DNA of 64,000 nt from Trichopria drosophilae. Lineage: Eukaryota; Arthropoda; Insecta; Hymenoptera; Diapriidae. The stretch is taken from assembly GCA_030407085.1 (NCBI GenBank), contig CM059582.1, forward strand, positions 26,425,001-26,489,000, in the 5' to 3' direction. The notes under the pieces are model-generated. The model was not told the origin of the DNA and made no database searches. It was given only the letters and a program-made list of their open reading frames with translations. A program made the translations under genes and the position numbers. Below are positions 47,801 through 60,500 of this stretch, one piece after another (the first letter of the stretch is position 1; every line of letters begins with the position of its first letter).

Positions 47801-48450
47801 TCTTTAACAATTTTTCTCTCCGGAGAGGGCCGATGAGATCCGATGCACTAATAAATCGTTAAATAACATTATATAGCGATTAATTATGAATTTAAAAATA
47901 AACATGTAGATTTCACCTGGACCCAAATTTGTTCTCATTTTTAAAAATTTTGTAGTTACTATATTATTTCACTGCAAACAGTAATTTCTTTTATTTGCTG
48001 ATAACCTACATATAGGCTTGTTTAAAGAAAAGCTACTCAAATATCTCTTATCATCAGATAATATATAAAATATTACATGCAAATCAAAACGATAAATTGA
48101 CGCCTTATATTTTGAAAAATAACTTTTATCAAATAGTAGCATTACTTTGGCGATCTTTCATTTGGTACCAGATTCATCTAGTTCATTCTACTGAAATTTA
48201 GTAAAGCACTATTATCTAATTTAATTATCAGCAAAAATAATGTACTATTTACCTTTTTGTAATCATTGTATCCCTTTATTGACGTTTACTGTGCAATTCA
48301 TTATAAATTTCACACAAAACTCGTTGTACTTCAGCTTACATAATGCGTGAAAAATTGTAGCAATTGTGGCATAAATAAATAAACTAACTAAATTTCTCTA
48401 AAGCCTTCCATAGCGTGAATCATGCTCTGCTTGTGAGTAAACTTGACCAG
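44801..48450. other. Intergenic AT-rich stretch
   Basis: No gene recognised. A weak inverted pair (GGTGAAATGGGACAG near 47055 and GTCCCATCTCACTCG near 47389) may bound a 350-bp MITE. A minus frame at 46411-46812 has no ATG at its start and no known motif. Confidence 0.35.
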
Positions 48451-49228
48451 TTAGATAAACAAAAAATAGTAGATAAATAAATAGATAGAAATTACGATCA
48501 ACAATATTTTGTTTAAATAGGGTTTTGTTTTCGTACACGCTTTTTTTGTCTTTTCTTCGAAGATATATCTGTTCTGATCATCGAACAGCAGTCTGCTAAC
48601 ATGTTGGTGCCCCACTTGAAATCTACGTTCAAATTCTTTAACATCTTTATGAAGCTTACCTCCTGTTATTTTTGAAGCCTGACAATACGGTTTTAAATTT
48701 AATAGACAACTTAATTTTTTGAAGTTGCGTACCATTCTAGCAGCAATATTTTTGAAATCCGCGTCTTCTGTATTACTCCAAAATTTTACTGATACATCTT
48801 TAAAACTAGACCATGCTACTTTTTCGACATGGTTCATAGTTTCAACAAATATCTCATCTTTGAAACAGGTACGGATCTCAGGACCATTAAAAATACCTTC
48901 ACTCAACTTTACTTCTTAACATCCCAAAAGAGGGCATCGGAGACGTTTTGTTTATCTCGGGAATGTATTCATCTAGGTACTAATAGTTATTGTTAAAATC
49001 TCGAATAGATTCTAATTATTTTGCGCTCTAGGGCAATTTAGTTCTTCAGGTTGTATCTATGTATTCGAAGCTTTGCCCTTCCTTGGCTGAAGCCTTAGCA
49101 TCTTGTTTCGTCACACCAAGTTTTACGTGCAAAGGTGGCGTCAAAATTTTTGGCGGCTCAACAGGTGGCTCTTTAACAATATTCTGTTTTCCAGGTTTAA
49201 ATGATTCTCTTGGTGGCCAAATTTTCAT
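48451..49228 (-). pseudogene. Broken repetitive-protein gene (probably transposon-derived)
   Basis: Two minus-strand pieces. The 5' piece (49228-49046) contains PPLHVKLGVTKQ and ends in a stop. The 3' piece (about 48915-48490) contains KLSEGIFNGPEIRTC, then VEKVAWSSFKDV, LNLKP and FERRFQVG. As I remember it, PPLHIKLG followed by EGIF.GPQIR and W.(S/A)FK marks a multicopy protein family of unknown function in invertebrate genomes. The pieces are separated by a stop and frame change, so this copy is dead. No catalytic motif is recognised. Confidence 0.5.
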
Positions 49229-49827
49229 TCTGTAGTGACTTTTGCTATCTCAGCTATCAAACATACAGAAATAACAATTGTACTTTATAAAACTAGATTG
49301 TTGCCCAAGTATCATAGAAAGAATTTTAAAGTCTCCAGAAGTTTGACATCGTTTATGCTGAAGGCGATAGAGTTATATATAATTACATCAGGACTGTAGT
49401 GCTGGAGGAAAAACCCCTCCACGCCTAGATGACAAAGAAGTTGCCATCGGGACCCTCCTGGATATCGACGGTGCTATGGACAATAGGTCACATGGGACAG
49501 TTGAAAGAGCACTGAGAAGGAAGGAAGTGAACAAACTTCTGGTAAACTGGGTGAGCTAAATGTTCGTAACCAGGATGGAGGAAACCCTGATAGAAGAGCA
49601 AGAAACCATCCGGATATTAAAGCACTAGAGGGTGCCCGCAGGGAGGAGTTATGTCACCCTTGCTGTGGAGCCTGATGATGGATGAACTCCTGGAGGTACT
49701 GAATCTCTAGGAATCAAGCATTAAACACACTTATGATATCGTAATCATTGCTAGAGGGACGTTCGAGGAGGTCCTGTGCGACCTAATTCAGGATGGCCTG
49801 GACGTCATTAAGGAATGGTGCAACAGA

Positions 49828-50389
49828 GTGGGCCTGCGATTAAACATGAGCAAGACCACGGTTGTACCATTCACAAAGGCAAGGAGGCTCCTAGAGATAA
49901 AACCTATCGCTATAGGAGGACAGCCTGTGGAGTTCAAAAAGGAAATAAAATATCTAGGTATAATACAAGATAGTAAACTTCTATGGAAAGAGCACTTAGA
50001 AGTAACAACCAAAAAGGCCATCAAAGTGCTAATAGTGTGTAGAAGTATGGCAGGAAGAACGTAGGGATGTTCCACCAGGATCCTAAAATGGGTGTACACC
50101 ATGGTGGTGAGACCAATCATCACCTATGAATCAGTGGCGTAGAAGGTGGTATAGAAGGATGCAGGTGGAGGGAGTGATGAGGCAGCTGGATAGAGTGCAG
50201 CGGCTGACGTGTGTGTGCATGACAGGAATCATAAGAACATGCCCTACCGCGGCGTTGGAAGAACTGCTGGACCTCAAGCCCCTTCATCTAGCCATTGAAG
50301 AGATGGCTATGGAGACCCTTATCAGGTTCAACCGACTTCGAGATGGAGGAGAAAGGATCATTGAGACAAGAGATCGGGAGATCTGTTAA
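49828..50389 (+). pseudogene. LINE reverse-transcriptase C-terminal part
   Basis: The longest readable part of the element, in two frames. The first (49828-50064) covers the palm end, from RLNMSKTT to CRSMAGR. The second (50126-50389) has VMRQLDRVQRLTCVCMTG, RTCPTAALEELLDLKPLHL and DREIC, the typical thumb-to-RNase H linker of these elements. Confidence 0.75.
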
Positions 50390-50836
50390 AACTGATACCC
50401 CTATTAGCAGCCCCAAGCGATATGGTCAGGAACACGTACTGCTTTGAGAGGAAATTCCTCGCGGAAATTATACCAACAGAAGATTAGATCAGGAACATGG
50501 AGGAGAATTGGAGAGGGTACTACGCTATCAAATGGTACACCGACGGATCCAGAACGACAGAAGGAACAGGGTTTGGAGTGTAAGGTCCGCACGCCGAGCA
50601 TACTGCATCAATAGAGAAATACGCAAGCATTTTCCAGGCAGAAGTATATACCATAATGAAATGTGCACAAGTAGATATAAATAAAAGATACAAGAACTGC
50701 AAAATTGTAATCCTGTCAGGCGGCAATAAAAGCAATAAACTCGTACGAGTGCAGGTCGGGACTGGTCTGGGAGTGCATTGCCAAGTTAAATGAACTTTGG
50801 AAAAAAAATAAGGTTACCATACTCTGGGTTCTGGTA

Positions 50837-51379
50837 TTCGCTTCGTGCATGGCGATGGAGGGGATATCGAAATCGACGGCAGCGCTCAGCGTGGAGATTT
50901 CTGACAACTCGCATCTGCAACGTCAGAGCTTTTCCATTAAAGTCAATATAAAAATGCTCTTATTTATTCATTAATTTGAGATATTTTAAAGTTTATTTCG
51001 ATCTGGGTTAAGTGTTGCAAGTAAGTTTTATGGTTTAAAGAACCATTTGAAAGGGTTCATTTTATTATACTGTGCAAAAAAAAATGATTACTCCGAGTTC
51101 GAAATTGTATAGAATACAATTCATTATTCAGCTGAAATATATTTATATTTATGTATATATCGGCTGACACAATTGTCACATTTAAGCGTAAATTAGCAGC
51201 ATATTTATTTTTAAACAATATCGAGCGAGCAAAATTGTAATCGGGAGCGTACAAATTTATGTACTTATTCTTTGTTTGTCACGAATATGCTTTATCTAAT
51301 GTATTGTACTTTGTAATCTATAGCCATTATAATTTTGTTGTATATTACCACAAGACTAATTAGTCATGGTATAATAAAG

Positions 51380-51411
<32 letters not shown>

Positions 51412-51943
51412 TGCAATTTTCCATTATTAGTAATTTAGTTAATACATAAACATGGTATTTTTCTTATTTCCAATGTAACTTTGTACGGCGGAAGAGTCAC
51501 TGACGTTTGCCGAATTACACTAGAACGAATTAATTTATGCTCTGTACATATTCCAAATACTTCTTCTACACAAACTTACATATCCTATATACAGCCAATT
51601 TTTGTCCCTTTTCTATACTTACTGGTTTAAAGTTTATTGAGTTTGTGATTGATTCAAACCCAGTTCCGATTATCGTATTCATTTCAGCCCCTTAACCTCG
51701 TTTTGTCCAACTCAAAATGATTCGAATTAAAAAAGTATAATATTTTGTTACAAACAAAAATGTACAATATTTGGGCCGAATTTCAAACAATATACTCAAA
51801 GTACTAATGCTTTTGAAAACCCGCTGAAAATTTAAAAAAAACTAAATATTTCACTTTCTCATATCACTCTCCATACAAATTGCAGATGCGAGTCGTCAAA
51901 ATTCACCACCAGGCGGCGTGGCTGGCGTCTTGCACTAAGCGAA
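50837..51943. mobile_element. DNA element inserted in the LINE RNase H region
   Basis: Flanked by TA (50835-50836, 51944-51945). Ends TTCGCTTCGTGCATGGCG and, in complement, TTCGCTTAGTGCAAGACGCC. Imperfect inverted similarity continues about 75 bp to GACAACTCGCATCTGCAA / TTGCAGATGCGAGTCGTC. The interior includes an AATAAA followed by a (CATA) tract at about 51377-51407, like a retroelement 3' tail. No ORF recognised. Confidence 0.65.
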
Positions 51944-52205
51944 TACAGGGGTATCGTTGGTAATGAGGATGCGGATAAACTTGCCAAGAAGGGCACATGT
52001 ACGCTATTTGTAGGGCCAGAACCATTCTGTGGAATCGGTGAAAACAAGATGCAGGAGTTGATCGGCGAGCAGATAAAAAAATAGGGGAAGGACACTTTGG
52101 AGAAATACATCTAAATATAGGCTACCGAAAGAACTCCGTGATGAAGTCTGCCAAGAGAGAACTACACGAAAAAAATTGTCTGGGTTCTTCCTAAAAACCA
52201 GGTCT

Positions 52206-53829
52206 GTGATAATTAGATAAAGAATTTTAGACTGAAATGCATGTCCATCCAATGCCTTTTTATAGGCATGTGTCTTAAAACCTTATTTATTAATAAAAAT
52301 GCTTGTTTGTAATCGTATTGAAAGATTCTTTGAAAATAGAATCGCTTTCTTTTGAATGCTATTGGATACTATTTTGAAATACAAGGGATAGTAACTAGTA
52401 AAAAGTGGTATTGTCTGTAATAAAAGTAGCAAAACATATAGTATCAGTTACTAAAACTAACTCAAATGTAAGTTCATTTCAAAATTACTTTTATACTGAA
52501 ATTAAATTAAGATATGAACGTTTAGTAATCGAATATGCACAGCTTTTAAAACATTTTCTGGTTCTTGAAATAAAAATTTAATATTTCAATTTGTACGATT
52601 TGAGAAATAAATAGTTCTATAAGAATTGAGAAACGCAGTCTTTTTTTATAAACTACCGGAAATATATTCTAAGTGTGTTTAATATTACATTTGCTAATGT
52701 TCTAAGTGTTCGCGTCAATTACGCAGTAGCTTTCAATTACTGGACACGGTAGTTTAAAAGCAATAATATTTTATTACAGTGACAAGTTTATTACAAAGAA
52801 AAATAACTCGTACAAGCAAATGAAATTACAAGAGAACTTTGGAAAAGCATTTAATCACTTAATGAATACTTATGTTACACTATAAACTTGTTACGCAAGT
52901 AGCTTTTCCATTAAGAATGAACAATCTTTCCCATGTAACATTATACATTGAAAAAATTGGGTAGTCGTCCAGGCTGTAATAAAAGGAAGTTCTTTAGTTA
53001 GATAAATCTTGTTTATCTCGTTAGTTTCGCTACATTTATTTAAATTAATAATAACATTTTTTTTTAATACCATCAATCAAATTTCGCTAATTAATTCTAG
53101 CACGCTGCATTCGTTTTTTATCGTTTTTACTTCGTTCCTTTAAACATGCTAAAACTATTTGCAGATGATGAAATGAAGTTGAGGACCTATTGAACTATGC
53201 AGAGTAGTTGTGAGCTAGTCAATTTACTCAGGATTTTTTCCGGCTGGATTTATATCTTAAGATAATGAACTTTTGTTTTTCTAAGAATTTTTACACAGTG
53301 TTCGCTCGAAGAAATATGTTCGATAAAATTGATCTATTCCACATGTCTTTTTTTTAGTAAAGGACCCGAATTTCTTGAAGAACTGTTAGTACGTATTCTA
53401 TATGTAGATATAGTGTTATTTTACGAAAAATTTATAAATATTTTGAACTTTTGTTTTAGCATATTTGTAACCAATTAATTAACCAACCCAATACTTCTCA
53501 GAGTGGACCAGGACCTGAGTATGTAGTATGAGTATCTAGGCAACCTAAAATAAATACCTTTCAGGTATTACTGCTAATGCAGGACTTTATGGATTCCAGG
53601 TATTTTGAAAACTGTTTAGGATAGATATAATGCAATTGTAGGATATAATTAATTTGCCGGTATAATAGATCCTGAAATGTTAATTCAAAATGTTTACGAA
53701 TGATATACCTTGAGAAGTTTTATCCTCAAAAATTATTTCACATATTTGTTAACCATTTAATTACGGGAATTGCACAGAAAGTGCTCAAAACGTGAAAAGA
53801 AATGGTTAGAATTAACTGTAACCTACTAT
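52206..53829. other. Intergenic AT-rich stretch
   Basis: No gene or bounded element recognised. Confidence 0.4.
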
Positions 53830-54020
53830 ATAAGGGTTTCTTAGCTCGCTGATCACGAATCTGTCAGATTTTAAAAATTCAAAATGGCAGGTTCAATATG
53901 GCGGACCAATTTTTCAAATTCAAACCATTTTGTTTGACGCTTGTTGCTCCAAAGTTTTCAGGGCAGCTGATCACGAATCTGAAGTCAGATTTGAAAAATT
54001 AAAAAATGGCGGATCGATAA
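53830..54020. repeat. Dispersed repeat, family B, tandem pair
   Basis: GCTGATCACGAATCTG occurs twice about 115 bp apart (near 53849 and 53965), each followed by TCAGATTT, AAAATGGC and GG(T/A)TC. Related to copies near 24.1 and 60.0 kb. Confidence 0.5.
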
Positions 54021-54708
54021 CTAGAGCTGGCCCACCGGAAAACCTTTTCATACGAGCCGGTGACTCTTGCGGGAGTAAGCCTCTTCTCCGTCATTTGTGT
54101 CTTTTTATCATCAGCTAATAATTTATCCTGTCATCTTGATGTCGCATAAGCTTAGTTCTGAACAAACAAACCTCCGTAAATCCTTTACAGGGCCCCAGAC
54201 CTCATGTCCCATTCATTCCTTGAAACTTGTCCAATGGAGTTGAGCAATTGCCTAGTTTTTATAGAAATGTTGTTCACAAGTCGGTGCATTTTTAAGTTCG
54301 TCTGGAAGGTGACATCTAGGTAATAGTATTGGTTCACTATTTTGAGAACTTGTACTGTGGGCCCTCTAAGGAGGTGTTGTCCTTTTAACATTATTATTTC
54401 GCATTTGTTTGATGCCAGTTCAAGTTTGTTTTGGGCTGCCTCTAGTGCTTCAGCTTTTTGGGGTTTTCCTTCCAGATCCAGCTTACTTCAATCAGTATAA
54501 CCTGATGGTCTGCATATGCAATTGTCTCCACATTCATCTCTTTTAGCTTTTGTAGGTATGGGTCAAAGATCACGTTTCAGAGTGTCGGCCCCAAGACTGA
54601 GACCTTCGGACATCCAGTGTTTATAACTTTTTCGATTTGACTATGCAAAATTTGTTACAGCTCACTTGGGCCTTCATGCTTCTTAATTGGATGAAGTGCT
54701 GCTGGCCA

Positions 54709-54945
54709 TCAAACGTTGTTGAAAGCTTGCCGAATATTGAGGAAAATTGGCATCGTTTTTTTTTCTGTAGCGTCTGATATTATATGCCTGAATTTCATTA
54801 TCGCTTTTCGGTGGATCTGTTTTTTTCTGAAATCAAAGTGCGTTTGCCTCAGTACAAGCTCTATTATTTCATTTAGTTTAAGCAGGATTATTCTTTCGAT
54901 GAGCTTATCTAGAATCGACTGAAGGCAAATCGGCCTGTAAGACAA
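54709..54945 (-). pseudogene. LINE reverse-transcriptase fragment (fingers/palm)
   Basis: Encodes YRPICLQSILDKLIERIIL, LRQTHFDFRKK and IFLNIRQAFNNV. The last is the usual F-L-D-I-x-x-A-F-D metal-binding block with both aspartates changed to asparagine, so catalysis is lost. Confidence 0.7.
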
Positions 54946-55571
54946 TGGATCCGTGGGATCCCTGTCTTTTCCACTCTACATGGCAAAACGTGCGATTTTA
55001 TAACCGTTTGGGAAGACACTGTTTTGGGCAGGTATTAAAAATCTCCAGCAGACCCAGTTGGATTATTTGCAATGCTGCACTTACTAACTCAGGATTTAGA
55101 TTATGGTCCTCGTGCTTTTCTCATTTTCATTCCACTACTGACGTGATTTAGTTCTGTCATAGCAAATTTGATGTTTCTGTTTCTCGTTTTTGTGTCTGCA
55201 ACTAGAGTCACGTCAACATTTCCTGTGTCCATCACATGAACGACAGTAGGACCGCTGTCGATCGTAAGAGTAACCGATGTGTTCTACTGTCCAAACACCT
55301 TTTCCAGTAATTGGCTTTTTCCGTCAGTATCTTTTGAGCCCAAGATGGGTGATTTTGTGTTCACATCCATGCCAATGATGACTTTCCTTCCTTGCACAGA
55401 ATTTTTTCTAGGTGAACAAGGAAAATCTCCTCAAAAAAACCTCAATAGATTGACTCCACTGAATGTACCCACTCACCAGATGGACCAGGTTTTAATCTTT
55501 TACGACTCAATTGCATTGCACCGATGTCTTGATTTTTTACTCCAATAGCAGTCCATGGATATTCGTTTATG

Positions 55572-56190
55572 ACTTTTTCTCATCCCCTAGCGGAAAGTTC
55601 GCACTTCATTCCCGCTGACCAACGAAAAAAGTGCTATGTGTACTCCATGTTTTTACTTCATTCCCGACGGCAAACGAATACGTTCAGGTCGTATCATATC
55701 CGTCAAAAGCGGGTTATGTCTATATTGTTTACCGCGCGTGGAACTCTAAAAGTTTTTAAAATGGCTTCATCGGAATCATCGGAATTGTTGTATTTAACCT
55801 AACATTATAATTAAAAGTATTTGTTTTGTGAAAACAATATGTACGAATAGTAATTTTCTCTTCGACTGTGATTGTCGCACTCGCCTTTAATTTGGGTCAT
55901 GCTTGCAACCCTCACATTCACAAAGAAAACACTTTCACCCTTTTAGCCTTGTAGCATAATTCAATATTTAGTTGAGAATATGAGAACGCTGTTTTGCAAA
56001 GTGTAAATATAATGTGTGTTACAGTACGCCATCGCTAATTTTCTTGTCGGGGGGCTTCGCCCTCCGGAACCCCCCTCTGCCCGCGCCCTAGCTCATCCCC
56101 GAAACCCCCTTTTCCCGTGCCCTAACCTCTCAATAGTTGACTTTGTTATTAATGTAAAAAAGAACTTTCCGCTGGGGGTGAGAAAAAAAT
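55572..56190. mobile_element. Possible DNA transposon inserted in the R1-like LINE
   Basis: Left end CTTTTTCTCATCCCCTAGCG then GAAAGTTC; the right end in complement reads TTTTTTCTCACCCCCAGCGG then AAAGTTC. It interrupts the endonuclease of the LINE. Inside, an ATG at 55761 opens MASSESSELLYLT and stops; such a serine/acidic start resembles transposon-encoded proteins but is too short to assign. A GC-rich GGGGGGCTTCGCCCTCCGG block lies at 56050-56068. Confidence 0.45.
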
Positions 56191-56560
56191 GTATATTGCA
56201 CTCGGCGGAAAAAAATGATTTCCGCAATCCGCGAACTTGCCGACCTCGCTTCTTCCCTCGGTGCATAATATACTATTATAATCTTGGTATTGAAGCTAAG
56301 ACCTTTTATTTGGTAGCTCCTGAAGAACCAAGATGTCAGTTCTTGTGCCTGTCGCGAAGGTTTTAACCTCATGTATCACTCCTGTGCACCTTCTGCAATT
56401 TAATTGCAATATCTGTTGAGTTCATTAGTCTTTCGTAGGCAGTGTTATAGGTCAGACAGGTCTTGTCGTTCACGCTATAGTTTGCCTGCTTCTTGGCTTT
56501 CGTGCAGTTAATGCATTTCTTAATGGACGACCTTTTTCTATGTATATAATAACTATACCG

Positions 56561-57281
56561 AAGTACCGATGCACCAACTCATTCAATTCTTCACCTACAA
56601 CTCTTTACTTTTAGATTTTCTAATACAAGAACTTTGCCCTACTCTCCAAAGGCTTGAGTCAACAACATCGTAAATTACGTCATATTGGATATTCCATTTT
56701 AAATTTCTAGTACATATCGTCAAATTTGTAATCAAGGACCTCGAGAACCCTTTAGTAAAAAGCTTCAAACAAACTGGTTCAATTTTGAACACTTTTTCAG
56801 TCATATTTTTCAATCATGTAATATCGAAAAACCTCCGGGTATCCAGCTTGAATCGATTTCAATAGTTTTTTTATGAACAAATTGACCCAAGACAATGTGA
56901 TACTTCATTACAAAGATTTTGACAGAATCCTAAAACGAACAATTTTTCCGGGCTTGCATCTTTTTCTTGACATTATGATTATGAAAACAGCTAACGGAAT
57001 GTTGTTTAGTACAACTTAGACTGTCTAGAAATTGTTCGGTTTTTAAATTGTCTAAATTATGACATTAATTTATGTCATGAAAAAAATTTCCGCTATTACC
57101 GCAGATTCAGAAAAGTGACTAAGATCAGTAATACGCAGTTAAAGGGTTAATCCGTGAGAACGATAACAAATTATTGGCCAAAACACTAAAATTAATCGAA
57201 ATTTATATTTCAAAGGTTGGGAATTTATAGTAGACAAGTTGTAAATGCGTAAGTTATATTATAAAGATAAAAATGTTTTTC
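56561..57281. other. 3' flank of FAR gene 2
   Basis: AT-rich, nothing recognised beyond the end of the LINE relic. Confidence 0.35.
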
Positions 57282-57287
57282 TTTATT
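57282..57287 (-). terminator. Polyadenylation signal AATAAA of FAR gene 2
   Basis: Canonical AATAAA on the minus strand about 195 nt after the TAG stop at 57481, giving a short 3'UTR. Confidence 0.5.
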
Positions 57288-57480
57288 ATTATATCTAAAT
57301 ATTAGTATTATACATAATCTGTCTTCATTTATCAATGAAATACGATGACGTTGAAGATTTCTTACAGAAAATATACAAAAAATTGCATATTATAATACGT
57401 GTATTATACAATACATAAATATTTTTGCCGTTATTTTTTTTTAAGTTAAAGAACAGCAGTATTTCGAAATTCTTGCAGTA

Positions 57481-57589
57481 CTACCACAACGAAATAGCAA
57501 CTGTCAAAAACCAAGAAATGACCATCCAAATAAACCGCAGAATGACGAATCCCAAAAAGTATTTCAGTATTTGGTGCAGCCAAAACAAT
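57481..57589 (-). CDS. FAR gene 2, exon 8 (last)
   Basis: Acceptor CTCAG|ATTGTT, 36 codons to the TAG stop. Encodes RLFWLHQILKYF then a membrane-like tail ending ISLW. Confidence 0.88.
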
Positions 57590-60500
57590 CTGAGGTAAAT
57601 TAATTTTCAAAATATAATTTAATTAGTTGTAAAATACATTGCAAAAATATGCATTAGGAAGAAAAGTAAAATTACCTGTTCCATCTAACTCGTGCTTCCG
57701 GTAACGTTTGTACTGGATCTTTCAGTAAATAAAGACGCATTCCTTGTGAAAACCCTTGAAAATATTTTTCCCAAACAAGATCTTCCATGTCAAAGAAAAA
57801 TAATTTTCTGTCTTTATTACTCATTTTGTTGCTTAGGCCTTTCAAACGTTCATTTGAAAATGACTGTTCTTTTAACAGAAAATAGCTGACCACTTCTACG
57901 AACCTATGGATCTTCTTGTATTCCTTCATCAACCTTACAAAACATTATGAAAATCCGGACTTAATAAAAATCATTTCATCGTAACGAATTAGTTAGTTGA
58001 GTTTTACCTTGGTTTTCTTCCAGTGCAGATATTTAGACCATCGATTAGCAGTGCTGGTAACCAATGTACAAACATGATATAGAACAAGTAAAGGGGTTTG
58101 TATTTTGTCGAAGTCAAACCGTAGTACCAAAGTGCTTTGGAAGAGGGATATACGTTGTTGTATTTATACGTCATTTCCGACAATTTTCTACATGTTATGG
58201 GATTGTCTCGTGAAACAAAATTGTAAACTGGAACTTCTGAAATCTGGTTCTGTCTGAAAAGAAGCAAGCAATGTTAAAAAGTAAAATGAAACGACATCAA
58301 TAAAATCAGGGATTAAACAAACATAAAATTGGTATCTGGTCTAATAAAGATTGATAAATGTTGACATTTGCGAAATAATTTTATTTGCAATAAACAACTA
58401 TCACAATATGTGCGAAATAGAATGAAGAATACGATAAAGTTAATTCATAACAAAAAATAAATTTTTTCCTTTGATTTGGAAACAATTATTCAACAATGTA
58501 TTTTGTTTATTTCATTTCAGAAAAACTTTCCCTTTCAAACTATGATAAATGCTGTTCAAAACATTATTTTTAATACATCAGGGCTCATTTACGCCCAAGA
58601 CTCCATAAAAGGATTAATTTTGTTTGGCAAAAATGACTTAATTCGTAATAATTCTCCCGAATTTTTAGTTATTCAGAATCAACAGTTGTGACTTTCATAA
58701 CTTTCAGTTATCATTTTCAACATTTATGAAAAGATATCCGGAAAAAGTTATGCTTAACACAGTTATTTAAAAATATGCGACTTTTTTAACAACAATTTTG
58801 TTTCAAAATTTAATTTTTACTGTCATAGCGGTTTGTGCTAATTTTTTAGCTTATCAGAAACGTATTTAAAAAATAAACATTCACAAATTAAATTTTTTTC
58901 AATTTGGTAATTGATAGATTACAATTCCTTTTTATTCCGTAATAATACCGGAAATTTAAAGTCGACTTTTACTTGTAATGAATATAAGCCGCCATTTTGA
59001 AAATCTACAGCAAAACTTAATGTTGTTACCAGAAATGACAATAAAATATGATTAACGTGAAAAAAATTATTTTATGCGCATGAACTATATACAAACCTGC
59101 AAAACCTAAAATGCCCATTTTACCAATTTCGGAAAAAATTGGCACTCCCGAGCTATTTAAAAATCCAAATTGACCGAAATCATAATATGTGAATGTATAT
59201 TTTTTAAGTAAAACAATCAGGAACACGTTTCTGATAGTCAGAAGGTGATATGAAATCGGTAAAATAATTTTTGTGTATAAATAAAAAGGTGCTTCATTTG
59301 GTCGTTAAAGGGTTAAAAAGGTTTCTTACTGTTTCAAATTGGCGACATCCCACGCAGACGTCATCATAGCATTAACTACCATATCTCCAGGTACAAGATC
59401 AATTTTGATAGTTTCATCGCAATGAACTAATCGTAACATTCCAGTACAGGCTCCAGCCATTACTCCGATAGGTCCGTAAAAATTGTCTGCCCATCCTACT
59501 TCAGGTTCTTGGTATGTGGAAATTGCTAGAAAACAACAATTATTTCAGCATCTGCTATCTAAGTATTTATTTAAGTCGTTCGTCAAATTAAAATTAAGGC
59601 CTGTTAAAATATATAAAAGAATAAATACTGTCTATTTTAAATGGATTATGTAAAGTAATTCAGAGTTTTTGGTCAGTAACAATTTTAGGCTACATTACTT
59701 TACTTTCAGGCAGAATTTTAAAAGGGATGAATCATCGCTTTAATCAATTTAAAGAGAAAAATTATGGAGACTGTATTATATGAAAACATATCTTGATTAT
59801 GTGAAACTAATAAACTCGCACATGCTTTAGAATACTTTTTACCTTTCGCATCACGGACATTATTTCAGGAACCATTTTTATCCACATCGTGTTTAACTTT
59901 TTATATGTAAGTAAGGCGTTTATTTAACGAGTTTATAGAGAAAATTTTCTTAATTTTGAATAAATAAGCAGAATTTTTAAATTCCCAATGGCAGATTCAG
60001 TATGGCCGGCAAACATTTCTATAAACTACCATTTAATTTGCTTTTGTAGCGGGGGGTTCATGCTCGCTAATGACGAAATCGATCGCGGATATTTGAACTC
60101 AAAACGACGGATCCAATATGGCCAAACAAAAATTTTAAAAGTAGTAATTTTGTTTCATATTTGGTATACAAGGGTTTTCAGGATTGCTGATTACAAGTCC
60201 GGTGTCAAATTTTCAAAATTCAAAATGGCATGAAAATTCAATGGTCCAATATGGCCGATCAAAATTTTGAAAACTAATATTTTTGTCTGATATTTGGTAT
60301 CTGATATGGCGGTAATAAAAGTTAAATTACATACATTAAAATCTATGAAAAAAAAAGCAAAACTTTAAAACATCTGAATGATTGATCCAATAGGGGCATA
60401 TTTTAAAATTTGTGGTAAATTATTATTCGGAATTACGAATCATATTTTTTGTTTGTTTGTGTAGTCCAAAATTAATGACGAGGGAAGGGTGAGAGTTCTC

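Larger units (their letters stand above)
49387..52205 (+). mobile_element. LINE (I/R1-like) relic with RT and RNase H, split by an insertion
   Basis: Plus-strand pol remnants in order: TLLDIDGAMDN (RT, near 49470); GCPQGGVMSPLLWSLMM (RT, near 49628); a degenerate YADD box and RLNMSKTTVVPFTK (49837-49875); KYLGIIQDSKLLWKEH (near 49950); RNase H starting WYTDGSRTTEGTGFG (near 50530) and FQAEVYTI (near 50632). After the insertion at 50837-51943 the RNase H end resumes as RGIVGNEDADKLAKKG, then FVGPEPFCGI. RNase H in a non-LTR element points to the I/R1/LOA side of the tree. Many stops and frameshifts show it is inactive. Confidence 0.8.
54185..56560 (-). mobile_element. R1-like LINE relic, minus strand, split by an insertion
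   Basis: Reading down the minus strand: the end of ORF1 with a zinc-knuckle-like KKCINCTKAKKQ and CLTYNTAYERLMNSTD (about 56545-56385); the start of the endonuclease with DILVLQE (about 56330); then after an insertion VIIGMDVNTKSPILGS (about 55370) and VDVTLVADTK; then RT blocks SYRPICLQSILDKLIER (about 54940), GCPKVSVLGPTL (near 54615), and MLKGQHLL to YYYLDVTFQTNLKMH (54391-54290). Order and motifs fit an R1-clade non-LTR retrotransposon. Stops and frameshifts throughout show it is dead. Confidence 0.75.
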
